A stretch of 64,000 bases of DNA, from contig NZ_JACIEM010000001.1 of NCBI RefSeq assembly GCF_014196845.1, positions 744,001 through 808,000 on the forward strand, in the 5' to 3' direction. Numbering within the stretch: the stretch's first letter is position 1; each line of letters starts with the position of its first letter. This document shows, in pieces, positions 29,667 to 38,047 of this stretch. The notes beneath the pieces were generated by a model that did not search any database, was not told the origin of the DNA, and worked only from the letters and a program-made list of their open reading frames with translations. Both the position numbers and the translations under genes were made by a program. The DNA is from Aurantimonas endophytica. GTDB lineage: Bacteria; Pseudomonadota; Alphaproteobacteria; Rhizobiales; Rhizobiaceae.

Positions 29667-32033
29667 TCAGCCGCGCCCATCGCCCGAGCTGTCGATATCG
29701 CTTTCGCCGGGCGGAATTGGCTTACCGGCGGCGTCCACCGAACCATGCTGCGAGCCGCCGCCGCGCTCCGCCGGCTCGCCCGGTTCGAACACCGGCGGCA
29801 GGCTCTCGACCGGCCGGGCACCCTCCGGAGCGTCCTGCGCCTCGACCCGCACCGGCGGCGCCCTGCCCTTGCGGTCCTCGCCGAACCAGACCGTCGTCTG
29901 CGGGAACGGGATCTCGATGCCGCGCTCGTCCGCCATGCGCTTGACGATCTCGCGGTAGGCGCGACCGATACCCCACTGGGTACCCGGCTTGGTCATCACC
30001 CGACCACGAATAACCACGGCCGAATTGCCGAGCTCCTGGACGCCCCACATGTCGAACTCGCTGATCAGGTTCTCGCCCACCGCGCCCTGCTTCAGCTCGT
30101 CGAAGGCGTCGTGCATCATCTGCTTCACGTCGTCGATGTTCTCGCGATAGGCGACGCCGACGTCGGCGACGTAATAGGCGAAGTCCTTGGAGAAATTGGC
30201 CACCTGGTCGACCGACGAGAACGGGATCAGGTACCACGTTCCCTCGACGGTCCTGAGGCCGACCGAGCGCACCGTCAGGTGCTCCACCGTTCCTGAAATG
30301 CCGTTCACCTCGACGATATCGCCCTCGTTCATCGCGTTCTGAACCTGGATGAATGCCCCGGTGATGATGTCCTGGACGAATTTCTGCGCGCCGAAACCCA
30401 CGGCGAGACCGACGACGCCGGCACCCGCGAGCAGCGGGGCGATGTTGATGCCGAGCTGCGAAAGCACCAGCATGGTCACCACCACCACCATGGTGATGGT
30501 GAAGGCGTTGCGGAACAGCGACAGGAGCGTGCGCTCCCGCGCGGTGGGGACGGTGCCGTAATGCGGGTTGAGCCGGTACTCGACCCAAGAGGAGACGGCG
30601 ATGTAGACCCCGACGCCGAGCACCAGCACGATCCCGGCTCCGATGATACTGCCGACGAAGAGCTGGCCGAGCGACGTCGCCAGCCAGCCGCTGACGCTGA
30701 GCAGGCTCCACGCCTCGAGAATATACGCAACGACGATCAGGATCACGATCACCCGGATCACCGTCAGGGCGTTCGGAATGAAAGAGTTGACCCGCTTCTC
30801 GAGCAGCGGCAACCGATCCTTGGCGGTCTGCGGGATAGGAATGCCGCTGGCGATCACCCGCGACAGCACCGAGACGATCAGCCCGCCGACAGCCATCGCC
30901 GCCACGGACTTGAGCGACGCCGTCGCCAGGAAGGCGAGGCCCGTTTCCGGGCTGCGCAGCCAGACAATGAACACGGTCAGCGCGAAGCCGATGGCGAGCA
31001 GCCACCAGATCTGCCCGAGAAAGGCGTTGACGCGTGCACCGAAGCTCTTGTCGCCGCGGTGCTTCGCCCGCTTCAGCCGCTCGCGGACGACGCCGCGATT
31101 GCGCAGGATGAGCCCGATCGTCAGACCGAGCGTCACGAACACGACGACGAAGCGCACCGCGTCGGCGGCGGCGTCGCTGGAGGCCTGCTGGACGATCGGG
31201 GCCACGAATAGGAACGTATAGCCGAGGATCGAGATCAGCCGGGATATCCAGAAATACCAATATCGCGCCTGCCGGTCGGAGAACGGCGTCAGACGCAGCT
31301 GCGGGTAGCCCGGGGACACGAAGGCGGCGACGCCGACCTTGATCATCTCGATCAGCAGGAACGCGTTGAGGAACAGCGCCTGGTTGATGCCGGGGCGGCC
31401 GTCGTTGAAGATCGTCGCCACGAGATAGCCGCCGGCCCAGCAGAGAAAGATCGACAGCGCGTCTGCCAGCGCCGAGACGACGAGCAACGCCAGCTTCCGC
31501 AGCGGCCCGGCATGCTCGGCGCCGCGCGCCAGCCGTCGGAACATCGGCGTTTTGGCAAGCCGCCCGAGCGCCAGGATCAGGAAGACCATGACGGCCACCA
31601 GCCCGACCGGCGCCACCGCCTCGAAAATCCGCGGAATGTTGATGCGCCCTGCGCCCGAGAGCATGGCGAGCGATGCCGAGCCGCTGTCGCGCAGATGCGT
31701 CCATGTCTCCCCGAGACTGCCGACGACGGCGCGGGTGTAGACGGCGATCCGGCCGGGCAACGTCAACGCCGCGGCCTCGGCGACAGGATCCCCCGCCCCG
31801 GCCTCAGCCGGCGCGCGATAGGCAGCCGCCCTGAGCGATTCGATCAGGCGGGCTCTCGTGTCGTCGCTCTCGAGGATCCGGATCAGCTCGTCGAGCGATG
31901 GCTCGTCGGCGCCAGCCGCCTCCTCCGTACCGGTGCCGAGCGACAGGCTCGGCATCTGCGCCTGTACCGCGCCCGTCCAGAGGAGCAGCGCGATGAGACC
32001 GGCGAGAAGAGCGACAGGGCGAAGATGCGTCAT
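29667..32033 (-). CDS. Large MscS-family mechanosensitive channel
   Basis: Inner-membrane channel that opens under hypo-osmotic stress, 788 residues, with a signal peptide (MTHLRPVALLAGLIALLLW, cut after AVQAQ). An N-terminal periplasmic region of about 130 residues and roughly eight added helices precede the MscS core. The core contains the pore helix region GAGVVGLAVGFGAQKFVQDI and the beta domain GDIVEVNGISGTVEHLTVRS. The tail is Pro/Glu-rich. The build resembles YbdG/MscK-type enlarged channels. It stands between clpP and tig but on its own, with intergenic gaps of 171 and 190 bases. Confidence 0.92.
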   Translation of the reverse strand: MTHLRPVALLAGLIALLLWTGAVQAQMPSLSLGTGTEEAAGADEPSLDELIRILESDDTRARLIESLRAAAYRAPAEAGAGDPVAEAAALTLPGRIAVYTRAVVGSLGETWTHLRDSGSASLAMLSGAGRINIPRIFEAVAPVGLVAVMVFLILALGRLAKTPMFRRLARGAEHAGPLRKLALLVVSALADALSIFLCWAGGYLVATIFNDGRPGINQALFLNAFLLIEMIKVGVAAFVSPGYPQLRLTPFSDRQARYWYFWISRLISILGYTFLFVAPIVQQASSDAAADAVRFVVVFVTLGLTIGLILRNRGVVRERLKRAKHRGDKSFGARVNAFLGQIWWLLAIGFALTVFIVWLRSPETGLAFLATASLKSVAAMAVGGLIVSVLSRVIASGIPIPQTAKDRLPLLEKRVNSFIPNALTVIRVIVILIVVAYILEAWSLLSVSGWLATSLGQLFVGSIIGAGIVLVLGVGVYIAVSSWVEYRLNPHYGTVPTARERTLLSLFRNAFTITMVVVVTMLVLSQLGINIAPLLAGAGVVGLAVGFGAQKFVQDIITGAFIQVQNAMNEGDIVEVNGISGTVEHLTVRSVGLRTVEGTWYLIPFSSVDQVANFSKDFAYYVADVGVAYRENIDDVKQMMHDAFDELKQGAVGENLISEFDMWGVQELGNSAVVIRGRVMTKPGTQWGIGRAYREIVKRMADERGIEIPFPQTTVWFGEDRKGRAPPVRVEAQDAPEGARPVESLPPVFEPGEPAERGGGSQHGSVDAAGKPIPPGESDIDSSGDGRG

Positions 32034-32171
32034 GCAGGAAGAACCGTATTTGCCTCGGTGCCAGAGAGGTGCGGGGAGCGGCAGATTCCGTTCCGACCGC
32101 CGCCGGCATGGTCTCGCCGGAAGCCACATTCCTATTTCGGGGCGCTTTGACGAGACTGAGGCGCCTAACGA

Positions 32172-32197
32172 AAAGGGCCGACTTGCGCCGGCCCTTT
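32172..32197 (-). terminator. Intrinsic terminator of tig
   Basis: Stem AAAGGGCCG / CGGCCCTTT with an eight-base loop, 26 bases beyond the tig stop. On the minus strand it is followed by T4. Confidence 0.7.
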
Positions 32198-32223
32198 CAA
32201 GCTCATTTCTTGAGTGGCAGGGA

Positions 32224-33588
32224 TCAGGACGCGGCGGTCAGCGCCTTGTCGTCCTCGTCCTCGGCCATCAGCTCTTCCTTGGTGACCGTCTTGTCGGTGA
32301 CGTCGGCTTCCGCCAGGAGGTGGTCGACGACCTTCTCCTCGTAGATCGGCGCACGCAGGCTGGCGAGCGCGTCGGGGTTCTTCTGGAAATATTCGTAGAG
32401 CTGCTGCTCCTGCCCCGGATAGCGACGAAGCTGCTCGAACATCGCCCGCTGCAGTTCCTCGTCGGTGATCTGGACGTTGGCCTTCTCGCCGATCTGCGAG
32501 AGCACCAGCCCGAGACGGACCCGGCGCTCGGCGAGGCGGCGATATTCGGCGCGCGCCTCGTCCTCGGTCGTGTCCTCGTCCTCGAACGACTTGCCGGCCT
32601 GCGTCAGCTCGTTCTGGACCTGCGTCCAGATGTTGCCGAACTCGGCCTCGACCAGCTTCTCCGGCAGCTCGAAATCGTAGGTCTCGTCCAGCGCGTCGAG
32701 CAGCTGCCGCTTGACCTTCTGGCGGGTCGCGACGCCGTACTGGCTCTCGATCTGCTCGCGCACCACTTCCTTGAGGCGCGCGACGGATTCGATGCCGAGC
32801 TTCTTGGCCAGCTCGTCGTCGATCTCGGTCTCGAGCGGAGCTGCCACCGACTTGATGGTGACGTCGAAGGTCGCAGCCTTGCCGGCGAGATGCGCGGCGC
32901 CGTAATCCTCGGGGAAGGTCAGCTCGACGACCTTCTCGTCGCCGGCGGCAAGACCGATCAGCTGGTCCTCGAAGCCTGGGATGAACTGGCCGGAGCCGAG
33001 CACGAGATTGGAGTCGCTCGCCGTCCCGCCGTCGAAGGGCTCGCCGTCGACCTTGCCGACGAAGTCCATCGTCACGCGGTCGCCGGTCTCGGCCTTGCCG
33101 TCCTTCGGCTCGTAGGTCTTGGCGCTGTCGGCGATGCGCTTGACCTGCTCGTCGACTTCCTCGTCGGCGATCTCGACGATCGGCCGCTCGATCTTGATGC
33201 CGCTCGTATCCTTCAGCTCGAAGGTCGGCAGCGTCTCGTAGGAGAGCGTGAAGCTGAAGTCGGACTTGCCGTCGAGAACCTTCTCGGCCTCGCCCTCGTC
33301 CTCGGTCATCACGATTTCCGGCTGCATCGCGGAGCGCTCGTTGCGCTCGGCGATAACGTTGCGCGGCGTCTCGTTGATGATCTGGTTGACGATCTCCGCC
33401 ATCATCGACTTGCCGTACATCTTGCGCATGTGCGAGATCGGCACCTTGCCCGGCCGGAAACCCTTCAGCTGCACCCGGTCCTTGGCTTCGTAGAGCCGTG
33501 TCTGGAGGCGCGCTTCAAGGTCCGAAGCCGGCACGACGATCTGGATCTCGCGCTTCAGGCCCTCGGCCTTGGTTTCCGTTACCTGCAT
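32224..33588 (-). CDS. tig: Trigger factor
   Basis: Ribosome-bound chaperone and peptidyl-prolyl isomerase, 454 residues. The N-terminal ribosome-binding signature is [18 protein letters not shown] near residue 44 (GFRxGKxP). The FKBP-type PPIase domain lies near residues 160-245 ([20 protein letters not shown]). The long helical C-terminal arms end in an acidic tail ([12 protein letters not shown]). Length is normal. tRNA-Leu lies 77 bases upstream on the same strand and may share a transcript. Confidence 0.97.
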   Translation of the reverse strand: MQVTETKAEGLKREIQIVVPASDLEARLQTRLYEAKDRVQLKGFRPGKVPISHMRKMYGKSMMAEIVNQIINETPRNVIAERNERSAMQPEIVMTEDEGEAEKVLDGKSDFSFTLSYETLPTFELKDTSGIKIERPIVEIADEEVDEQVKRIADSAKTYEPKDGKAETGDRVTMDFVGKVDGEPFDGGTASDSNLVLGSGQFIPGFEDQLIGLAAGDEKVVELTFPEDYGAAHLAGKAATFDVTIKSVAAPLETEIDDELAKKLGIESVARLKEVVREQIESQYGVATRQKVKRQLLDALDETYDFELPEKLVEAEFGNIWTQVQNELTQAGKSFEDEDTTEDEARAEYRRLAERRVRLGLVLSQIGEKANVQITDEELQRAMFEQLRRYPGQEQQLYEYFQKNPDALASLRAPIYEEKVVDHLLAEADVTDKTVTKEELMAEDEDDKALTAAS

Positions 33589-33665
33589 TCTCGATACCTT
33601 CTTGATCTTGATAAGAGCCGATCCGTCACGCGGTCGGGCTTGTCACGAATTCGTCAGCAGCAGAC

Positions 33666-33750
33666 TGGTGCGGGTGGAGGGACTTGAACCCCCATGCCTC
33701 TCGGCGCTTGGACCTAAACCAAGTGCGTCTGCCAATTCCGCCACACCCGC
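33666..33750 (-). tRNA. tRNA-Leu (TAG)
   Basis: Class II cloverleaf on the minus strand. Acceptor GCGGGTG pairs with CACCCGC. The anticodon stem CTTGG/CCAAG encloses TTTAGGT with anticodon TAG. The long variable arm is typical of Leu, the T-arm is GTTCAAGTC, and discriminator A is followed by encoded CCA. It reads CUA codons. Confidence 0.97.
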
Positions 33751-33820
33751 AGGAGCGCCGACAAAGGGCGACGCGAGGCGCCGGCCTCTATATCACCCGT
33801 GTCCGGGGCACGAAAGGGCA

Positions 33821-33844
33821 ATCTCCCGGGAAATTCCGGGAGAT
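33821..33844. repeat. Inverted repeat between tRNA-Leu and the DUF1127 gene
   Basis: Perfect arms ATCTCCCGG and CCGGGAGAT with a six-base AT-rich centre (GAAATT). There is no T-run on either side, so it is not an ordinary terminator. It lies about 70 bases upstream of tRNA-Leu on the minus strand and 150 bases upstream of the candidate DUF1127 promoter. Operator or hairpin; I cannot decide. Confidence 0.6.
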
Positions 33845-33890
33845 ATCGCCGAAAAAGACCGGTTTGCGGATCAGGCGGCGCCGAATAATA

Positions 33891-33910
33891 CCCGCCGCCG
33901 CGGCGGCGGG
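33891..33910. repeat. GC palindrome upstream of the DUF1127 gene
   Basis: A 20-base perfect palindrome built from CCCGCCGCCG and its complement, inside a CGG-rich stretch. It would form a very stable hairpin in single-stranded form. It lies about 85 bases before the candidate promoter. Confidence 0.55.
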
Positions 33911-33995
33911 GGCGGCCGGCGAGGGATGCCGCCGACGGCAGCTTCCTGCGACATTCGCGCAAGCTGCTGATTCGCTTATGCGAACCAAGGCTATG

Positions 33996-34024
33996 TTGCA
34001 TTGCACCAAGCGCAAGGCTGTTAT
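33996..34024 (+). promoter_or_regulatory. Candidate promoter for the DUF1127 gene and RNA array
   Basis: TTGCAT and TGTTAT are 17 bases apart and would start RNA near 34031, leaving a 110-base leader. In Rhodobacter the comparable cluster is driven by RpoH-type stress sigma factors. I do not see a clear RpoH box here, so the regulation may differ or the real promoter may be elsewhere in the leader. Confidence 0.4.
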
Positions 34025-34140
34025 GCGCATTCGTGTCTAGCGACGGCGGCGCCGGCCACCTAACTTCCAAACACCGAAGCGGCGCAGCCAAATCAGCGAA
34101 ACCGCTTCAATCGATTGAAATCGCATACAGGCGATACGAC

Positions 34141-34284
34141 ATGAACATCATGCGCTCTTACAGCAACTGGCGGCGCTACCGCGAGACGGTCAATGAGTTG
34201 AACCGACTGTCCCAGCGCGAGTTGTCCGACCTCGGCATCTCGCGTGCCGACATCCCTTCCCTGGCTCGCCGCGCAATCGGCTGA
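34141..34284 (+). CDS. DUF1127 small Arg-rich protein (CcaF1-like)
   Basis: A 47-residue basic protein matching DUF1127: NWRRYRETVNELNRLSQREL then SDLGISRADIPSLARRA. The R-x-L-x-x-L-s-x-x-x-L-x-D-I/L-G-i-x-R core is complete. A longer in-frame start upstream gives an unconserved leader, so I use the ATG at 34141. In Rhodobacter sphaeroides the DUF1127 protein CcaF1 is encoded just upstream of the CcsR sRNA cluster. It is an RNA-binding protein that takes part in sRNA maturation. The same arrangement is seen here, with the RNA array beginning 18 bases after the stop codon. Confidence 0.93.
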   Translation: MNIMRSYSNWRRYRETVNELNRLSQRELSDLGISRADIPSLARRAIG

Positions 34285-34301
34285 CGCCTGACGACATCGA
34301 G

Positions 34302-34426
34302 TTTCGCGACGGCCCACCTCCTCCCGGGTCCTAGCGGATACGGGGCTGCCACTCCTCCTCCCAATCGGCAGTCTCACCTAAGTCGCCCGCCGGGTCCTCC
34401 CCCCGGCGGGCGCACAGAATTGCAGA
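34302..34426 (+). ncRNA. Cuckoo/CcsR-type sRNA unit 1
   Basis: Hairpin 1a is GGCCC / GGGTC at 34311-34330. Hairpin 1b is GGCTGCC / GGCAGTC at 34344-34373 with one G-U pair. Hairpin 1c is GCCCGCCGGG / CCCGGCGGGC at 34385-34411 with loop TCCTCCC. CCTCCTCCC lies at 34317-34325 and 34354-34362. Likely processed from the DUF1127 transcript. Known family: alphaproteobacterial cuckoo RNAs with CCUCCUCCC motifs. The exact ends are unknown. Confidence 0.85.
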
Positions 34427-34554
34427 TTTCGCCGAGAGCCCTCTCCTCCCTGGGCTTAAGGCGAATGTCGACCCGCGCATCCTCCTCCCAAGCGCGCGGG
34501 TTTTTCTTGGTCGCTCGCCGGGTCCTCCCCCCGGCGAGCGTGCCGGGAAATTGG
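34427..34554 (+). ncRNA. Cuckoo/CcsR-type sRNA unit 2
   Basis: Hairpin 2a is AGCCC / GGGCT at 34437-34456, enclosed by an outer TTCGCC / GGCGAA helix (34428-34433 with 34460-34465). Hairpin 2b is ACCCGCGC / GCGCGGGT at 34471-34501 and is directly followed by TTTTTCTT. Hairpin 2c is CGCTCGCCGGG / CCCGGCGAGCG at 34512-34540 with loop TCCTCCC. The T-run after 2b looks like an internal, possibly partial terminator. Confidence 0.85.
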
Positions 34555-34667
34555 TTTCGCGACGGCCCACCTCCTCCCGGGCCCGAGCGGATAGTGGCCT
34601 GCGCATCCTCCTCCCAGCGCAGGTACAGTAGCGACGCCCGTCAGGTCCTCCCCCTGACGGGCGTTTT
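34555..34667 (+). ncRNA. Cuckoo/CcsR-type sRNA unit 3
   Basis: Hairpin 3a is GGCCC / GGGCC at 34564-34583. Hairpin 3b is CCTGCGC / GCGCAGG at 34598-34623. Hairpin 3c is ACGCCCGTCAGG / CCTGACGGGCGT at 34634-34664 with loop TCCTCCC and a T-rich tail. CCTCCTCCC lies at 34570-34578 and 34607-34615. The first 25 bases nearly repeat unit 1. Confidence 0.85.
34634..34667 (+). terminator. Intrinsic terminator closing the RNA array
   Basis: A 12-base perfect stem, a seven-base loop TCCTCCC and T4 followed by CGTTT. It is both hairpin 3c and the end of the DUF1127/sRNA transcript, 68 bases before trmFO. Confidence 0.8.
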
Positions 34668-34735
34668 CGTTTGTGGTGTCCTGGTGCGACCCGTCGGCCC
34701 TTCCGGCAAGCGCGCCGCGCTGCTAGACTCTGCCG

Positions 34736-36157
34736 ATGTCAAACAAGCCCATTCACATCGTCGGCGGCGGCCTCGCCGGCTCGGAAGCCGCATGGCAGAT
34801 CGCCGAACAGGGCGTGCCCGTGGTGCTGCACGAGATGCGCCCCACCCGCGGCACCGAGGCGCACAAGACCGAGCATCTCGCCGAACTCGTCTGCTCCAAC
34901 TCGTTTCGTTCGGACGACGCCGAGTCGAATGCCGTCGGCGTGCTGCACGCCGAGATGCGACTGGCCGGCTCGCTGATCATGCGGGCCGCCGATTCCCATC
35001 AGGTGCCCGCCGGCGGCGCGCTGGCAGTGGACCGCGACGGGTTCGCCGCTTCCGTCACCGCGGCGATCGAGTCGCATCCGCTGATCCGGATCGAGCGCGG
35101 TGAGGTCGACGGCCTGCCTCCGGCCGAATGGGGCTCGTCCATCGTCGCGACCGGGCCGCTGACTGCTCCGGCGCTCGCGGAATCCATCCGCGCTGCTACA
35201 GGTGCCGACGCGCTGGCGTTCTTCGACGCCATAGCGCCGATCGTGCATTTCGATTCGATCGACCTCGACAAGGCCTGGTTCCAGTCGCGCTACGACAAGG
35301 TCGGGCCGGGCGGGACCGGCAAGGACTACATCAACTGTCCGCTCGACAAGGAAACCTACGAGCGCTTCGTCGCGGCGCTGGTCGAGGGCGACCGCACAGA
35401 ATTCAAGGAATGGGAAGGCACGCCCTATTTCGACGGCTGCCTGCCGATCGAGGTGATGGCGGAGCGCGGGCCGGAGACGCTGCGTCACGGGCCGATGAAG
35501 CCGATGGGCCTCACCAACGCGCATCAGCCGGACATCAAGCCCTATGCCGTGGTGCAGCTGCGCCAGGACAATGCGCTGGGCACGCTCTACAATATCGTCG
35601 GCTTCCAGACGAAGCTGAAACACGGCGCCCAGGCCGGGATCTTCCGGATGATCCCCGGGCTCGAAAACGCCGAGTTCGCCCGGCTGGGCGGCCTGCACCG
35701 CAACACCTATCTCAACTCGCCGGTGCATCTCGATGCGCGCCTGCGGCTCAAGGCGATGCCGCACGTACGCTTCGCCGGCCAGATCACCGGCTGCGAGGGC
35801 TACGTCGAATCGGCGTCGATCGGCCTTATCGCGGGACGCTTCGCTGCTGCCGAGGCGCTGGGTACGGAGATCGCGCCGCCCCCGCAGACCACGGCGACCG
35901 GCGCGCTGCTCGCCCACATCACCGGTGGTCACCTCGCCCACGAGGAGGAAGGCGGCAAGCGCTCCTTCCAGCCGATGAACGTCAATTTCGGTCTGTTTCC
36001 GCCGCTCGAGCCGGGTGCGGTCCAGAAGCCGGAAGGGATGAAACGCTTCCGCGGCAAGGAGAAATCTGCCGCTCGCAAGAAAGCGATGTCGGCACGGGCA
36101 CTGGCGGACTTCGCCGCATGGCTTTCGCCCCGGGCGCTCGCCGACGCGGCGGAGTGA
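34736..36157 (+). CDS. trmFO: TrmFO, folate/FAD-dependent tRNA m5U54 methyltransferase
   Basis: Makes 5-methyluridine at position 54 of tRNA using methylenetetrahydrofolate and FADH2; 473 residues. The N-terminal Rossmann motif is [18 protein letters not shown]. The two cysteines implicated in catalysis are seen in [18 protein letters not shown] and [35 protein letters not shown] and [20 protein letters not shown] are family signatures near the C-terminus. Its length is close to the usual 440-480. The start follows the RNA array by 68 bases. CTAGAC just before the ATG could be a -10 box, but no -35 box is clear. Confidence 0.96.
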   Translation: MSNKPIHIVGGGLAGSEAAWQIAEQGVPVVLHEMRPTRGTEAHKTEHLAELVCSNSFRSDDAESNAVGVLHAEMRLAGSLIMRAADSHQVPAGGALAVDRDGFAASVTAAIESHPLIRIERGEVDGLPPAEWGSSIVATGPLTAPALAESIRAATGADALAFFDAIAPIVHFDSIDLDKAWFQSRYDKVGPGGTGKDYINCPLDKETYERFVAALVEGDRTEFKEWEGTPYFDGCLPIEVMAERGPETLRHGPMKPMGLTNAHQPDIKPYAVVQLRQDNALGTLYNIVGFQTKLKHGAQAGIFRMIPGLENAEFARLGGLHRNTYLNSPVHLDARLRLKAMPHVRFAGQITGCEGYVESASIGLIAGRFAAAEALGTEIAPPPQTTATGALLAHITGGHLAHEEEGGKRSFQPMNVNFGLFPPLEPGAVQKPEGMKRFRGKEKSAARKKAMSARALADFAAWLSPRALADAAE

Positions 36158-36182
36158 TCCTGCCGACGATGCGAGGATCAGG

Positions 36183-37991
36183 TTAGGCCGGATCCCATTC
36201 GCTGGCGCGGAAGTGAAGGCTCATCGTCGCGGCGCTGATGGCGCCGCCGTCGCCCTCCTGGATGACCTGCCGCAACACCAGTCGCAGTCGACGCCCGCCC
36301 ACGCCCTGCAGATCCAGCACAGGGGGCGCGAGCCGCTCCGGCGGAGTGGCGAAAACTGCTTCGGGAAGATCCGCGATGGCCGCCGTGAGATCGAATTGGT
36401 CCTCCGCCGTACCGACACGCACGACGAGTTGATTGCCCTCGATCCGGGCGGCCACGGGAATCGGCGATCGGGCGTCGGGCGCGTTTTCGTCGACCTCGCC
36501 GGCAGCAACGGACAGTTCGGTCGTGGCGCGGTCGTAGCCATCGGTGTCGACGACGAGGGTAGAACCCGCGGTGAAGCTGCGGACCGCCTGCAAGGTGGAG
36601 GGCCGAGACAGGCCGAGCCCCGCCATCAGTATGTCGAATGCCGAATTGTCTCTGCCCTGCGCTTCTGCCACTCGTTCGCGCAGCGCCGGATCGAGATAGG
36701 GCAGGACACGATGGATCTGCCCGGCATCCTCGAGCGCGTACAGCCGCGATCGCAGGCGGCGATCGGCATTGCCGCCGCGATCCGCCGCAACGAGCGTTGC
36801 ATCCCCCTCGGCGCCGGTCGCATCCGCCTCCGCGACGATGAGCGCCGTCTGGCTTCGGCCGACGGTGCTGGCGGCGCCCCACGGCCCGAACGACGAGAGC
36901 GCGAGCAGCAGCAGCGGGACGGATGCCATGACGCGGATGTCGCCGCGCAACCGCTTCACCGCCTGCATCAGGACGACGACGCCGGCAGCCAGGACGCCGA
37001 GCGCCAGATAATAGCGCGGCAGCGTTACTCCCTCCGCCGCTATGCGGATCGTCGCGGCAATGGCCAACAGCACCAGCGGTACGACGAGTATTGCGACGAA
37101 GCTCCGCCTGAACAGCCGTATCGGCAGGGTCTCCTCTGCCAGGAAGGGCGCGATCGCGATCCGGAGCGCGAGCACGAGCAGCGCGAAGAAGGTGACGATC
37201 CAGCCGATCTCGTTGGCCGGCAGGCTGGCGGTCGCCAGGATCTTCACGGCGTAGAGGTGAAGCACCAGCGCTGTGACGAGCGCGAGCGGCGCCGCGATCC
37301 AGCCGACCATGATCCTGACGCCGGCCACCAGGCGATCCTCCGGCCCGGGCATCGCTTCCTCGAATCCCGCCGGCACGCGTCCTAGGGCGAAGAGTGGACC
37401 GATCAGGGTGAAGGCCGTGACGAAGATGTGCTCGTAGGCGGTGTTCGACAGTCCGACGGCGAAGAGGAAGCGGATCATCTCGAGGATTGCCGAAAGCCCG
37501 AGCGTGAACAGCAGCACCGACAGGAAGGCCAGGACGACGCCGACATTGGTCCAGAGCGTGTAGGTCCAGAAGCGCATGCCGTCGCCGCGCCGGATGAAGG
37601 GCGCCAGCGGCACGGCGAGGGTTACCGCTGCGATCAAGGCCGGCGGATAGACGCCGAAGCGCGGTCCGAACCAGATCGCCAGGCCGACAGCCAGCGCCGC
37701 GGCCAGCGCGCTGCCGTGTCTGATGAGCGAGGCCAGACCGCGCGCCTCCGAAGCGAGGGTGACCACGACGGCGCTGGCCGCTCCGCCGTAGAGCGAGGCG
37801 AGCAGCCAGGGAAGATCCGCTTCGTTCGGGAGGAAATAATCGCGGACGGCGAGATTGGACAGGAGCGAGATGGCGACGATCAGCAGCGTCGTCACAGGGA
37901 AACGCGCAGCGGCGGTTCCGGCGCCGCGGGCCAGCCCGGCCGTCACGCGCCGGAATCTTACCGACCCCGCCTCGAAGATCCTGCTCGCCAT
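36183..37991 (-). CDS. DUF4153 multi-pass membrane protein
   Basis: A 602-residue protein with about 12 predicted helices in the first 390 residues (VTTLLIVAISLLSNLAV, GVVLAFLSVLLFTLGLSAIL, IGWIVTFFALLVLALRIAI, FVAILVVPLVLLAIAATI) and a soluble C-terminal domain of about 200 residues. LWTNVGVV, FTLGLSAILEMI and the HIFVTAFTLIGP region match DUF4153, whose function is not established. I start it at MASRIFEAGSVRFRR; an upstream start is inside a low-quality leader. It converges with trmFO and lies 56 bases after the squalene/phytoene-synthase-like gene. Confidence 0.85.
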   Translation of the reverse strand: MASRIFEAGSVRFRRVTAGLARGAGTAAARFPVTTLLIVAISLLSNLAVRDYFLPNEADLPWLLASLYGGAASAVVVTLASEARGLASLIRHGSALAAALAVGLAIWFGPRFGVYPPALIAAVTLAVPLAPFIRRGDGMRFWTYTLWTNVGVVLAFLSVLLFTLGLSAILEMIRFLFAVGLSNTAYEHIFVTAFTLIGPLFALGRVPAGFEEAMPGPEDRLVAGVRIMVGWIAAPLALVTALVLHLYAVKILATASLPANEIGWIVTFFALLVLALRIAIAPFLAEETLPIRLFRRSFVAILVVPLVLLAIAATIRIAAEGVTLPRYYLALGVLAAGVVVLMQAVKRLRGDIRVMASVPLLLLALSSFGPWGAASTVGRSQTALIVAEADATGAEGDATLVAADRGGNADRRLRSRLYALEDAGQIHRVLPYLDPALRERVAEAQGRDNSAFDILMAGLGLSRPSTLQAVRSFTAGSTLVVDTDGYDRATTELSVAAGEVDENAPDARSPIPVAARIEGNQLVVRVGTAEDQFDLTAAIADLPEAVFATPPERLAPPVLDLQGVGGRRLRLVLRQVIQEGDGGAISAATMSLHFRASEWDPA

Positions 37992-38047
37992 CCTGATATG
38001 CCTGTTCCCTCGAGCCGAGGAACCTGATGATCCCGGCCTGTCCGGTT

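Larger units (their letters stand above)
34302..34667 (+). repeat. Tandem array of three ~125-nt units, nine C-rich-loop hairpins
   Basis: Units start at 34302, 34427 and 34555, each with TTTCGC. Each contains three hairpins: a (short stem), b (7-8 base stem, 12-16 base loop) and c (10-12 base GC stem, seven-base loop TCCTCCC). All a and b loops carry CCTCCTCCC, except 2a, which has CTCCTCCC. Unit 1 and unit 3 share over 20 identical bases at their starts, while stems elsewhere differ in sequence but keep pairing, which shows selection for structure. No protein frame explains this. The motif is the complement of a Shine-Dalgarno sequence. Confidence 0.93.

Noticed and set aside
34093-34606. 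Two minus-strand frames across the RNA array with repeated REEVGRRE peptides
   Set aside because: The peptide repeat simply reflects the repeated CCTCCTCCC hairpins read backwards; the DNA is explained by RNA structure.
34302-34667. CRISPR array
   Set aside because: Repeats are not identical short direct repeats with unique spacers; they are structured units that keep pairing, and no cas genes are near.
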